Source: an uncultured Roseburia sp. (GTDB lineage: Bacteria; Bacillota; Clostridia; Lachnospirales; Lachnospiraceae). From it: a stretch of DNA of 10,723 nucleotides. This document shows positions 1-6,655 of the stretch, one piece after another. The stretch spans positions 1 to 10,723 of the forward strand of contig CAMSEJ010000051.1 in assembly GCA_947057405.1 (NCBI GenBank), written 5' to 3'. Numbering within the stretch: position 1 is the first letter of the stretch; the number at the start of each line of letters is the position of its first letter. A program made the position numbers and the translations under genes. The notes beneath the pieces were generated by a model. That model was not told the DNA's origin and searched no databases. It was given only the letters and a program-made list of their open reading frames with translations.

Positions 1-52
1 TTGACTGTTGGCGGTATTTCCTGTTGTTTTGCCAATCATATTTTTGTTACAT

Positions 53-1536
53 CTATTTGGATATGAAGTGCTTAAACTCTGCCGTATAGCTGCTGCCAAC
101 CGTACGATCCGTCCGGATCACCGCGTTCGTCGCATGAATCTCCTCCAAAACAGCAGATGGATCGAACTGGAAACCCGCAAGCGGATGTACGCCCCGATCC
201 TGAAAATAGCTGTTCCAGTTTTCTTTTTTATTTCCCGGTTCCTGCTGCATGGGATAAGTCAGCACGTCGTTAATATAGCCTGCATAAGCCCGTGGGTTCG
301 CGTCCTGCGCCAGTAGTTCCGTCACATATCCGTCCTCCACCCGGTAATCCACACCTTCCTCACCAAATTTGACAAGATTGGCTACGTCGGCATCTGTAAA
401 CAGCAGCTTTAAAAACGTATAGGCCTCCTGCGGATGCTTAGACCAGGAGGCGATTCCGGTGATGTCCCCGCGTGAAATAACGGGCAGGCTTGCCGCACTC
501 TCTCCTGGCACAAACCAGATATCGGTTGTAAGCGGCTTGCCGCTTTGATCCGAAAATCCGGCTACCTGCCCGGCAGACGCGTTTGCTTTGCTTTCGTGGA
601 ACGCAATGGAGAAATAACCGTTTTCCTGTTCCGTTGCCCGGAATCCGTCCAGGTTCAGGAAGGTAACCAGCTTCTTCTCCCGCAGCCGCTTTAACACCTG
701 CAGATACTCCGCGGTCGTCTCTTCGGCGAATACATTTACGATTTCCGTCCCGTTTTTACGCGAGAACCCTGCTGCGCAGGAAGGAAACAGGTATTCATAT
801 CCCAGTTCGTCCTCCGTTAGTCCCCAATAAGCAAGCGGCGTAAGCAAAACCGGTTCTTTCTGTGCCAGTTCATACAGTAAGTCTTCATTATCCTGCAGGT
901 TCCCGGAAAGCGTGTCCGGATTAATCTCATGCTTTTTCAGGTAGTATTGGTTAAATCCAATTCCGAAATGAAAATACTCCGGCATACCGCACAGGCCATA
1001 AAGTGTTCCGTCAATTTTTGTGCGCTCCAGTGCAAATGGCAAAAGCGCTTCTCTGAGAACCGGTTCATCCTCTTCCCGGGTCAAAGGGGCGAAGAATCCG
1101 TCTTTTACTGCTGCATAGTAATCGCTGTGTTCTTCCAGCGTCATCGGCCAGAACACCAAATCTGTCGGGATGTCGTTTTCTTTGCGCTCTTTGATTCTGC
1201 TGTAATAATTCATGTCGTCTGAAAGAAGATCGATGCTGATACTTCTGATAGAAACGGTAAATGGGATTTTTTTTCTGCCAAAAGCCGGTTTAACGGCTCC
1301 TGCAGACGTGCGGCCAGATCGGCGTTGTTGATAACCCAAATAACGGAATCATCATCGGCTTCCTGTGTTTTGGACGAATCTTCGTCCCTTTGCACGCTTT
1401 GTTCGTTCGGTGTATGCTCTGTGGGAATTTCCGCGGTATTGTGCGAATCGGATTCGTTCGCGCTATTTCCGCAGCCGACAGACAAAAGCAGGGAACACAG
1501 GGGCAGGAAGGCAATTAACCTGTATATTTTTTTCAT
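53..1536 (-). pseudogene. LipO-like ABC transporter solute-binding lipoprotein, frameshifted
   Basis: Extracellular lipid-anchored substrate-binding protein of a carbohydrate ABC importer. The reading frame from 1536 starts with MKKIYRLIAF, a hydrophobic stretch, and a lipobox LSVGC with the lipidated Cys at residue 22. A polar Ser/Glu/Asp-rich linker follows. That frame stops near 1210, and the rest continues in another frame from about 1270 down to the stop at 53. The break falls in eight consecutive T (plus strand, 1267-1274). One extra base there would give an intact protein of about 494 residues, the usual length for LplA/LipO proteins. The C-terminus has the FDPSAVLEEI...N-VI pattern typical of DUF3502 (LipO) proteins, and the middle has the usual SBP pattern (DLVFWPM, DGTLYGL). 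The start has only a weak Shine-Dalgarno; an AAAGAAAGGA lies about 30 nt further upstream. No permease genes are visible, so partners are unknown. Possible explanations: real pseudogene, phase-variable tract, slippage, or sequencing error. Confidence 0.8.
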
Positions 1537-1615
1537 ATCGTTTTGTACGATGCCTGTAAGAGCAGAACACCGTATTTCCTTTCTTTTTATTTTGCATTAT
1601 GGTTCCATACAACTC

Positions 1616-1636
1616 AGGTAATCTGAACGGTTACCT
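1616..1636. promoter_or_regulatory. Inverted repeat in leader of the lipoprotein gene
   Basis: AGGTAA and TTACCT arms are separated by 9 bp, about 80 bp upstream of the lipoprotein start. The size and symmetry would suit a dimeric repressor, but I recognise no family consensus and it is not a good cre site. The surrounding 1537-1740 is AT-rich, with several TATAAT-like hexamers on both strands. I could not pick one confident promoter there. Confidence 0.25.
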
Positions 1637-1743
1637 TTGTCTTCTTTATCAATATACGCAATAAAGTATAATAAGAATTATATAAAGTGTATTGTTATAT
1701 ATTTTGTATAATAGCATATCATTTGTTGAAAGAATTGTAAATG

Positions 1744-1793
1744 TAAAATTAAACAGGGGAGACAATGACTCGCATAAGCCATCGTCTCCCCTG
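1744..1793 (-). terminator. Rho-independent terminator of the 53-residue gene
   Basis: Read on the minus strand, CAGGGGAGACGATG pairs with CATTGTCTCCCCTG (one G-U pair). The stem can extend by four more pairs to a loop of ATGC. TTTAATTTT follows directly. It starts about 10 bp after the stop of the small minus-strand gene, which supports that gene being a real transcription unit. Confidence 0.8.
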
Positions 1794-1802
1794 AACATTT
1801 GC

Positions 1803-1964
1803 TTAATTTTCTTTCAGATGATCAATCGTGATGATAAATTTGTCTTTGTCAATTGAAGTGACAATGATAGAGTTTAACGTATCATTTAATGCAATATCAG
1901 AAAACAATATGTCGTGTTCGTTTAGTGTTTCAAACAGCAAATCTTTCATCTCATTTTTTGTCAT
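1803..1964 (-). CDS. 53-residue protein of unknown function
   Basis: I do not recognise this protein. It begins MTKNEMKDLLFETLNEHDI and ends TIDHLKEN. It is acidic, has no signal peptide, membrane segment or Cys, and looks like a small helix (residues 3-18) followed by beta-like segments (33-38 and 42-48). Support for it being real: an excellent ribosome site AAGAAAGGA (1974-1982) 9 nt before the ATG, a strong terminator just after the stop, and a promoter-like TTGAAT-17-TATTAT upstream at 2072-2100. It is divergent from the XRE regulator at 2140, and operator-like half-sites lie between the two. Its low GC, unlike the envelope and arginine genes, could indicate transfer. It could be an antitoxin-like or accessory partner of the regulator, a peptide effector, or a stand-alone small protein; nothing in the sequence decides between these. 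Confidence 0.7.
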   Translation of the reverse strand: MTKNEMKDLLFETLNEHDILFSDIALNDTLNSIIVTSIDKDKFIITIDHLKEN

Positions 1965-2035
1965 ACTGTGTTTTCCTTTCTTAAAATTATTTTATGTGAT
2001 TTAGAATATCCGTAAAAAAATTTCTAATACTTAAA

Positions 2036-2121
2036 TTATGTAGGCAGATTTTAGCCTATATAACTTATGTAATAATATCATTTTAGCCCATACAATTCAA
2101 GTGTAAATAAATTGTATAGGC
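2036..2121. promoter_or_regulatory. Four half-sites forming two inverted repeats (putative XRE operator)
   Basis: Four copies of a GCCYAYAYAA-like half-site occur in 86 bp. The first pair is TTATGTAGGC (2036-2045) with GCCTATATAA (2054-2063). The second is GCCCATACAATT (2086-2097) with AATTGTATAGGC (2110-2121). Within each pair the arms are inverted with one mismatch. The array fills the space between the divergent small gene and the regulator, the usual place for an autoregulatory operator. The second repeat sits 18 bp before the regulator's ATG. Binding by that regulator is inferred. Confidence 0.6.
2072..2100 (-). promoter_or_regulatory. Candidate sigma-70 promoter for the 53-residue gene
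   Basis: On the minus strand, TTGAAT (2095-2100) and TATTAT (2072-2077) are separated by exactly 17 bp. This predicts a start near 2065 and a leader of about 100 nt. An operator half-site (2086-2097) overlaps the -35 and spacer, so repression by the divergent XRE protein is plausible. Confidence 0.5.
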
Positions 2122-2139
2122 GATAAGAGGTTAAGTATT

Positions 2140-2514
2140 ATGGATTATTATAAGATTGGACAGCGTATTCGCAAATTCCGAAAAGCGTATAATTTATCAC
2201 AGGAGCAGTTGGCAGAAAAAGTGAGTATTTCAACCACACATATGAGCCATATTGAAACGGGAAATACAAAAATGAGTTTATCTGTGTTTGTTCGGATTGC
2301 AGAAGCACTGTGCGTACAGACGGATGAATTGATTTATGACGTTCCGAAAAACAGCAAGACGGTGATGAAAGGGGAATTGGCGGAGACGCTGGATGCCTGT
2401 TCGGTACAGGATATGCATATTTTAACGGATGTTGTAAAAGCATTGAAGGTATCTTTGGATAAGCGCCGCGGTTCGGGCAGAGAACCGGATCCGGATTCGC
2501 AGACGGAACCGTAA
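2140..2514 (+). CDS. XRE/Cro-C1 family helix-turn-helix regulator
   Basis: A 124-residue DNA-binding regulator. Residues 6-65 form a typical HTH_3 domain: IGQRIRKFRKAYNLSQEQLA, then VSISTTHMSHIETGNTKMSL, which carries the recognition helix, and a closing helix around FVRIAEALCVQTDELI. The C-terminal 55 residues are a short helical tail that ends in a polar, Pro-rich stretch. There is no peptidase, sensor or membrane domain, so any ligand is unknown. The ATG at 2140 follows an AGAGG ribosome site by about 10 bases. It is divergent from the 53-residue gene, and the half-site array between them points to autoregulation plus control of that gene. It could be a stand-alone regulator, a remnant of a mobile element, or half of a toxin-antitoxin-like pair. 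Family assignment is secure; targets are inferred. Confidence 0.9.
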   Translation: MDYYKIGQRIRKFRKAYNLSQEQLAEKVSISTTHMSHIETGNTKMSLSVFVRIAEALCVQTDELIYDVPKNSKTVMKGELAETLDACSVQDMHILTDVVKALKVSLDKRRGSGREPDPDSQTEP

Positions 2515-2563
2515 ACCGCATTTGTCTGCCCCCGGCTTTTCTTTCAGGATTGTAAGCCAATTC

Positions 2564-2617
2564 TTAAGAAAAATTAAGAGATCCTTACAAAAAAACCTGA
2601 AAAAGATATGTTATGAT
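2564..2617 (+). promoter_or_regulatory. Candidate promoter with TTAAG direct repeats for the envelope operon
   Basis: An extended -10 (TG at 2609-2610, then TATGAT at 2612-2617) lies about 90 bp before the glycosyltransferase start. No good -35 is present 17 bp upstream. TTAAG occurs at 2564 and again at 2574, one helical turn apart, and a related TTAC follows at 2584. Tandem repeats of this spacing suit OmpR/PhoB-type response regulators, and the weak -35 suits activation. The regulator identity is inference. Confidence 0.4.
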
Positions 2618-2703
2618 AGAAAACGAAAAAAGTTGAAGAAACCGGAAACAAAAAATCGTTCTATATATTGAAACGTACCAGAGAGGAAAGGGGCACTATT
2701 TTT

Positions 2704-3729
2704 ATGAAATACATTACATTTACCGTTCCCTGCTACAATTCCGCTGCCTATATGGAGCGCTGTATCCATACGCTTCTGGCGGGCGGAAAGCTTGTGGAGA
2801 TTATTATTGTAAATGACGGTTCTACGGATTGTACGGGTGAAATCGCGGACAACTATGCCAAAGCCTATCCGGATATTGTCCGGGTAATCCACCAGAAGAA
2901 CGGCGGGCACGGCGCCGCAGTCAACGCGGGGCTTGCGGCTGCGACGGGGCGTTATTTTAAAGTTGTGGATTCCGACGACTGGCTGGATATGGATGCGTTA
3001 AAGGAGCTGCTGAGGCAGATGTGCTGCCAGGAAGCGACCGGGACCAAGCCGGATCTTATCGTATGCAATTACCTGTATGACCACCTTTTGGAGAATAAGG
3101 TCCGGTGTATGCCTTACCGCAACGTATTTACTCCGGGCGACATCTGCGGCTGGGAAGATCTTCGCCCGTTCGGGCCGTCGCAGTACCTGGTGATGCATGC
3201 GCTCTGGTACAAAACCAGGGTGCTGCGGCAATCCGGCGTGCGGCTGCCGAAACATACGTTTTATGTGGACAACCTGTTTGCCAACCAGCCGCTGCCGTAT
3301 GTGAAAACGCTGTGTTATCTGGATCTGGATCTGTATCACTATTTTTTGGGACGGGAAGATCAGTCGGTTAACGAAAAAGTTTTAATGAGCCGGATTGACC
3401 AGCAGATCCGCGTGACAAAGCTGGTGGCAACGGCAGCGGATTTGGAGAAGCTTTCGCAGGTGCAGCCGAAGCTGGCGCGCTACCTGACCAGGAATATTTC
3501 GATTATGATGTCGATTTCATGCATTCATCTGCTGCTGATTGGAACGCCAAAGGCAATGCGGCAGAGGGAGGCGCTCTGGCATTACATTCGGGTACATAAC
3601 CGGAAGCTGTACCATATTTTAAAATATAAGACATTAAGCGGGTTTACGTATCTGCCGGGCGGACGCTTAGGCGACGCCGTAACGATCGGCGGTTATCGCG
3701 CTGCAAAGCGCATTTACCAGTTTAATTGA
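2704..3729 (+). CDS. Glycosyltransferase family 2
   Basis: A 341-residue GT-A fold sugar transferase, predicted to move a sugar from a nucleotide-sugar donor onto an envelope acceptor on the cytosolic side. The N-terminus has the family start TFTVPCYNSAAYMERCI, the NDGS motif at 37-40, QKNGGHGAAVNAGL near 65-77, and the metal-binding DSDDW at 89-93. The C-terminal half is acceptor-specific and unassigned; there is no clear membrane anchor. I chose the ATG at 2704 over an in-frame TTG at 2668 because it follows a GAGAGGAAAGGGG ribosome site and starts at the conserved first beta strand. It is the first gene of an apparent three-gene operon: the permuted papain-like gene starts 43 bp later, and a polytopic LPG_synthase_TM protein follows. 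This suggests a job in glycolipid or wall-glycan assembly. Donor and acceptor cannot be read from the sequence. Confidence 0.92.
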   Translation: MKYITFTVPCYNSAAYMERCIHTLLAGGKLVEIIIVNDGSTDCTGEIADNYAKAYPDIVRVIHQKNGGHGAAVNAGLAAATGRYFKVVDSDDWLDMDALKELLRQMCCQEATGTKPDLIVCNYLYDHLLENKVRCMPYRNVFTPGDICGWEDLRPFGPSQYLVMHALWYKTRVLRQSGVRLPKHTFYVDNLFANQPLPYVKTLCYLDLDLYHYFLGREDQSVNEKVLMSRIDQQIRVTKLVATAADLEKLSQVQPKLARYLTRNISIMMSISCIHLLLIGTPKAMRQREALWHYIRVHNRKLYHILKYKTLSGFTYLPGGRLGDAVTIGGYRAAKRIYQFN

Positions 3730-3772
3730 ATATAAATATACAGAAGAATCTGTTTTTAAGGAGTACACTTTT

Positions 3773-4420
3773 ATGGAAAAAATATATTTTGCGCTGGTTG
3801 ATACGCCCGGGCTGTTTGCGTCTATGATCCGAAAGACGATCGGCATTTCGTATGTTCATGTGGCGATTGGGCTGGATCCGGATTTACGGGAAGCGTACAG
3901 CATCGGGCGCAGAAATCCGTTTGTCCCGGTGATTGCGGGGTTTGAACAGGAGCATCTGCCGGCTATTTACAGTGCTTTTCCGACTGCCCGGTACAAGGTG
4001 GTAAGCTTAGAATGTACGGGCTGGCAGAAGGCGGCGATTGCGGCGCAGCTGGAAGAGTGCTTTGAAAACCGGTTTCGTTACCACTACTGCGTGCTGGGCC
4101 TGCCGTTTCTGTTGATGAAGATTCCGTTTTATCAGAGACGGCATTATACCTGTTCTTCTTTTATCGCCAGGCTTTTGTCCGATAACGGGATTGATTTGTT
4201 TGAAAAGCATTTTTCCCTGGTTACGCCGCGGGATTTTTATGAGCTGCCGCAGACCGAGGTTGTGTATGAAGGCACGCTGGCGGATTTTCTGGCGACAGAA
4301 CCGGACGGATACGATTTTTCACAATGGGGGAGTTTCTATGAATCGAAAAAACCTGTGCAGCATCGGCCTGTTTTTGGCATTGATGTTCCTCACTTTTTAT
4401 ACAATCTTTCGCGGAAATGA
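3773..4420 (+). CDS. Permuted papain-like (YiiX/NlpC-P60-type) protein
   Basis: A 215-residue protein that looks like a circularly permuted papain-like enzyme, the YaeF/YiiX (C92) group within the wider NlpC/P60 fold. The order is His first, Cys later: SYVHVAIGL places the candidate catalytic His at residue 29, and HYTCSSFIARLLSDNGI places the candidate nucleophile Cys at 127. The typical hydrophobic strand and helix context surrounds both. Family members act as amidases or acyl-processing enzymes on peptides or lipids; the substrate here is unknown. There is no signal peptide, so it is probably cytosolic or attached to the inner membrane face. AAGGAG precedes the ATG by about 10 bases. It sits between a GT2 and a lipid-related membrane protein, suggesting envelope lipid or glycan processing. 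Its last 27 codons overlap the next gene by 83 bp in another frame, so the tail may be a recent extension. Fold assignment is from pattern only. Confidence 0.7.
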   Translation: MEKIYFALVDTPGLFASMIRKTIGISYVHVAIGLDPDLREAYSIGRRNPFVPVIAGFEQEHLPAIYSAFPTARYKVVSLECTGWQKAAIAAQLEECFENRFRYHYCVLGLPFLLMKIPFYQRRHYTCSSFIARLLSDNGIDLFEKHFSLVTPRDFYELPQTEVVYEGTLADFLATEPDGYDFSQWGSFYESKKPVQHRPVFGIDVPHFLYNLSRK

Positions 4421-5381
4421 TATGAATTACGTCTGGCAGACGGTCCGGGATATTAAGCCGTTTTATCTGGGCCTTGCCGTTGTGACCGGGCTGTTTTTTG
4501 TGGCGGCGGAGGGGCTTATGATCTGGTATCTGCTGCGGGCGCTGCAATGCTGCGTTACGCCGCTTTCGTGTATTCGTTATTCGTTTATCGGTTTTTTTTA
4601 TTCCGGAATTACGCCTTCTGCGACGGGCGGCCAGCCTATGCAGCTTTATTATATGAAAAAAGCGGGGATTAAAATCTCAGACAGTACGGTGGTGCTGATG
4701 ACGGTGGCGCTGGTGTATAAGCTGGTTCTGGTTTTGATCGGGCTTGGCATTCTGGTATTGTGGTATCCGAAGCTCTGCGTTTATTTAAAGGGTTATATTT
4801 ACCTGTATTACCTGGGCCTGTTTCTGAATACGGCGCTGGTGGGTGTTTTGCTGTTTGTCATGGTAAGCCCAAAGTGCTTCCGCGGCATTGTAACCGGCGG
4901 GGAAAAGCTGCTGATAAAGGCGCATTTTTTAAAACCGTCCGAAACGCGCACGCAGAAGCTCTTTGACATGGCGGACAGCTATCATGAAGCGGTCGTATTT
5001 TTTTTGCGGCATAAAAGGCATATTGCCGTGGTCGTGGCGTTTACGTTTGTACAGCGGTTTTCCGTATTTTTTCTGACCTGGCTGATTTACAGGGGAATGG
5101 GGCTGTCCGGCTGTTCGATGGGCGCCGTCATGTTTCTCCAGGCGACCGTTTACATTGCGGTGGATATGCTGCCGCTGCCCGGAGCGCAGGGGATTACGGA
5201 ACTGATGTATAAGACGGTATTTGCCGCCGTATTCCCGGGTGCGTATCTGACGGCTTCGATGTGCGTGACCAGGAGCATTAATTTTTACCTGCTGCTGGCA
5301 GTCAGCGCGGTCATATCGGCTGCGGCTTCCCTGACAGGACAACGGGAAGGCATGGCAAAAAAGGCCCCCTGCGATACGTAA
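4338..5381 (+). CDS. LPG_synthase_TM (YbhN/AglD-like) membrane protein
   Basis: A 347-residue polytopic inner-membrane protein of the lysylphosphatidylglycerol synthase transmembrane family (PF03706 type). Several hydrophobic segments are visible, near residues 8-24, 42-66, 80-92, 118-142, 155-176, 228-250, 262-282 and 312-330. Two family signatures are clear: TPSATGGQPMQLYYMKKAGI at 92-111, and DMLPLPGAQGITELMY at 276-291. There is no C-terminal tRNA-dependent aminoacyl-transfer domain, so it is not a full MprF; such stand-alone domains are usually linked to lipid or glycolipid handling, with no fixed reaction. I chose the ATG at 4338 because GGGGGAG lies just upstream and translation then starts directly before the first membrane helix. 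A longer frame opening at 4191 would add a non-hydrophobic stretch lying inside the previous gene. The final codons and stop lie inside the terminator stem. Confidence 0.9.
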   Translation: MNRKNLCSIGLFLALMFLTFYTIFRGNDMNYVWQTVRDIKPFYLGLAVVTGLFFVAAEGLMIWYLLRALQCCVTPLSCIRYSFIGFFYSGITPSATGGQPMQLYYMKKAGIKISDSTVVLMTVALVYKLVLVLIGLGILVLWYPKLCVYLKGYIYLYYLGLFLNTALVGVLLFVMVSPKCFRGIVTGGEKLLIKAHFLKPSETRTQKLFDMADSYHEAVVFFLRHKRHIAVVVAFTFVQRFSVFFLTWLIYRGMGLSGCSMGAVMFLQATVYIAVDMLPLPGAQGITELMYKTVFAAVFPGAYLTASMCVTRSINFYLLLAVSAVISAAASLTGQREGMAKKAPCDT

Positions 5382-5407
5382 AACGGTATCGCAGGAGGCT
5401 TTTTTTT
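5363..5407. terminator. Strong, probably bidirectional terminator between convergent genes
   Basis: CCTGCGATAC pairs with GTATCGCAGG, and beyond one C/A mismatch GCC pairs with GGC, around an 8-base loop. On plus it is followed by eight T (5400-5407). On minus the hairpin is followed by TTTTTT (5357-5362). It can end both the envelope operon and the convergent argG-pyruvyl transferase unit. The stop codon of the plus-strand gene is in the loop. Confidence 0.9.
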
Positions 5408-5414
5408 GTCGGTA

Positions 5415-6650
5415 TCAATTGCGGAACGCCCGCATGGCTTTTCTGAGCCGGCCCCAAAAGGAAGCGCTTTGGGTATCCTCCTCGTAATCCGATATAACGG
5501 GATCCGAAACTTCGGGCAGGCTGACTTCGGAGATGACGCCGTCCTCCTGCAGCCGTTCGATAAACTGTGCATATTGCTTGAGCGTTTTGGCAGTTTGTTT
5601 TAACTCCTTGCGGAGCGCGGATTTGTGGTCGATGATACGCCTGTTGGCACGCAGCCATTTATCCAGCGCCGTTTTCATCATCTGATTCTGCCAGAGAAGC
5701 TTTTCGGCTTCGGTGTAGGAGGTTTTTCTGACTTCCTCTAACGTGCAGGAGACATCCTGGTACTGCTGTACGAATGCCTGCACTTCCCGGATTAACGATT
5801 CCCGGATGGGAAGGTAGGCATCACGGTTCGGCGGAGGATTATGGAAGTCAAAATCATAATTGCCTGACCGGAAATCGCTCTCGTCTACGTAATGCAGCAA
5901 ATCCGCGTAGGAATCCCACCGGGAGCTGTTTTTTACGTTGCTCTTGTTCACAAGGGACAAAACCGGAGTTTTTAAGGCGATGCACGGCAGGGTCACATGA
6001 AGCCTGCGGGTGACGACGAACCGCGCATTCTGATATTGGGTCAGAATTTTCTCCACATTATCAAAGCGCTGCTTTAAGCTCTGTCCCACTGGACGGTCGT
6101 CGTAGTCGTGGCTGAACACACGTATTTCCAGACCGGTATCGGCAAGGCGTTTTTTGACCTCCGCTTCAAGCTTCGGATGTAAATCCACCAGACAGACATA
6201 AGTGCCGGCGTCCGGCGTTTTGGGCTGTTCGGGCAGAGTCAGCGTCAGACAGCCGCTGAAATAGCCTTCAATGCCCGCCTCCTTTAAAAATGCAATCGTA
6301 GAGTGATCCCTGCAGCCGACCGGCCCGTATTTCTGCATATATTCTCTGTCGCAGCCGGTAAGCCACTCCGCATGGAGGGGAGTGCCGAGCTGCGCCACGG
6401 TGTAGGTATTGATATGCATACTGGTCAGTTTGGGGATAATACAATCCGCGGGAGGCCAGTTCCATTTCCGCCACATCCACCATCCGTTCATCAGGACGGC
6501 TACCGGTTCATTGTGTTTGCTGGAAAACGTATCAATATGTTCCCGGTCAATGGCATAATCGACGCGGGGGAGCAGCTTTGCCGCAGCATAGGACTGGATA
6601 TCGTCGCCGAGGTTTTTCGCTTTTTTATTAATCAAAATCCCTAATTTCAT
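5415..6650 (-). CDS. Polysaccharide pyruvyl transferase family protein
   Basis: A 411-residue protein of the polysaccharide pyruvyl transferase family (PF04230), whose known members move pyruvate from phosphoenolpyruvate onto sugars of surface polymers. Seen in the sequence: N-terminal NLGDDIQSYAA (13-23), GPVGCRDHST (109-118), SGCLTLTL (132-139), and TRRLHVTLPCIAL (214-226) with the family's conserved R-x-H context. Residues from about 300 on are charged and helical, possibly coiled coil, and end in a basic FWGRLRKAMRAF tail that could touch the membrane or a partner. No signal peptide is present, as expected for a cytosolic transferase. It starts 5 bp after the argG stop with a poor ribosome site, so translation is probably coupled to argG. 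That pairing with amino-acid synthesis is odd. The family also contains members with other or unknown acceptors, so pyruvylation itself is inference. Confidence 0.85.
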   Translation of the reverse strand: MKLGILINKKAKNLGDDIQSYAAAKLLPRVDYAIDREHIDTFSSKHNEPVAVLMNGWWMWRKWNWPPADCIIPKLTSMHINTYTVAQLGTPLHAEWLTGCDREYMQKYGPVGCRDHSTIAFLKEAGIEGYFSGCLTLTLPEQPKTPDAGTYVCLVDLHPKLEAEVKKRLADTGLEIRVFSHDYDDRPVGQSLKQRFDNVEKILTQYQNARFVVTRRLHVTLPCIALKTPVLSLVNKSNVKNSSRWDSYADLLHYVDESDFRSGNYDFDFHNPPPNRDAYLPIRESLIREVQAFVQQYQDVSCTLEEVRKTSYTEAEKLLWQNQMMKTALDKWLRANRRIIDHKSALRKELKQTAKTLKQYAQFIERLQEDGVISEVSLPEVSDPVISDYEEDTQSASFWGRLRKAMRAFRN

Positions 6651-6655
6651 AAATT

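Noticed and set aside
1325..1621. Plus-strand open frame opposite the lipoprotein signal region
   Set aside because: Antisense of the lipobox and linker; its Cys/Ser-rich sequence shows no domain.
2499..2546. Terminator after the XRE gene
   Set aside because: GCAGAC/GTCTGC arms are only 6 bp with a 19-base loop and no solid T run follows.
2998..3339. Minus-strand open frame opposite the glycosyltransferase gene
   Set aside because: Antisense shadow; no ribosome site or known domain, while the plus-strand GT2 motifs are clear.
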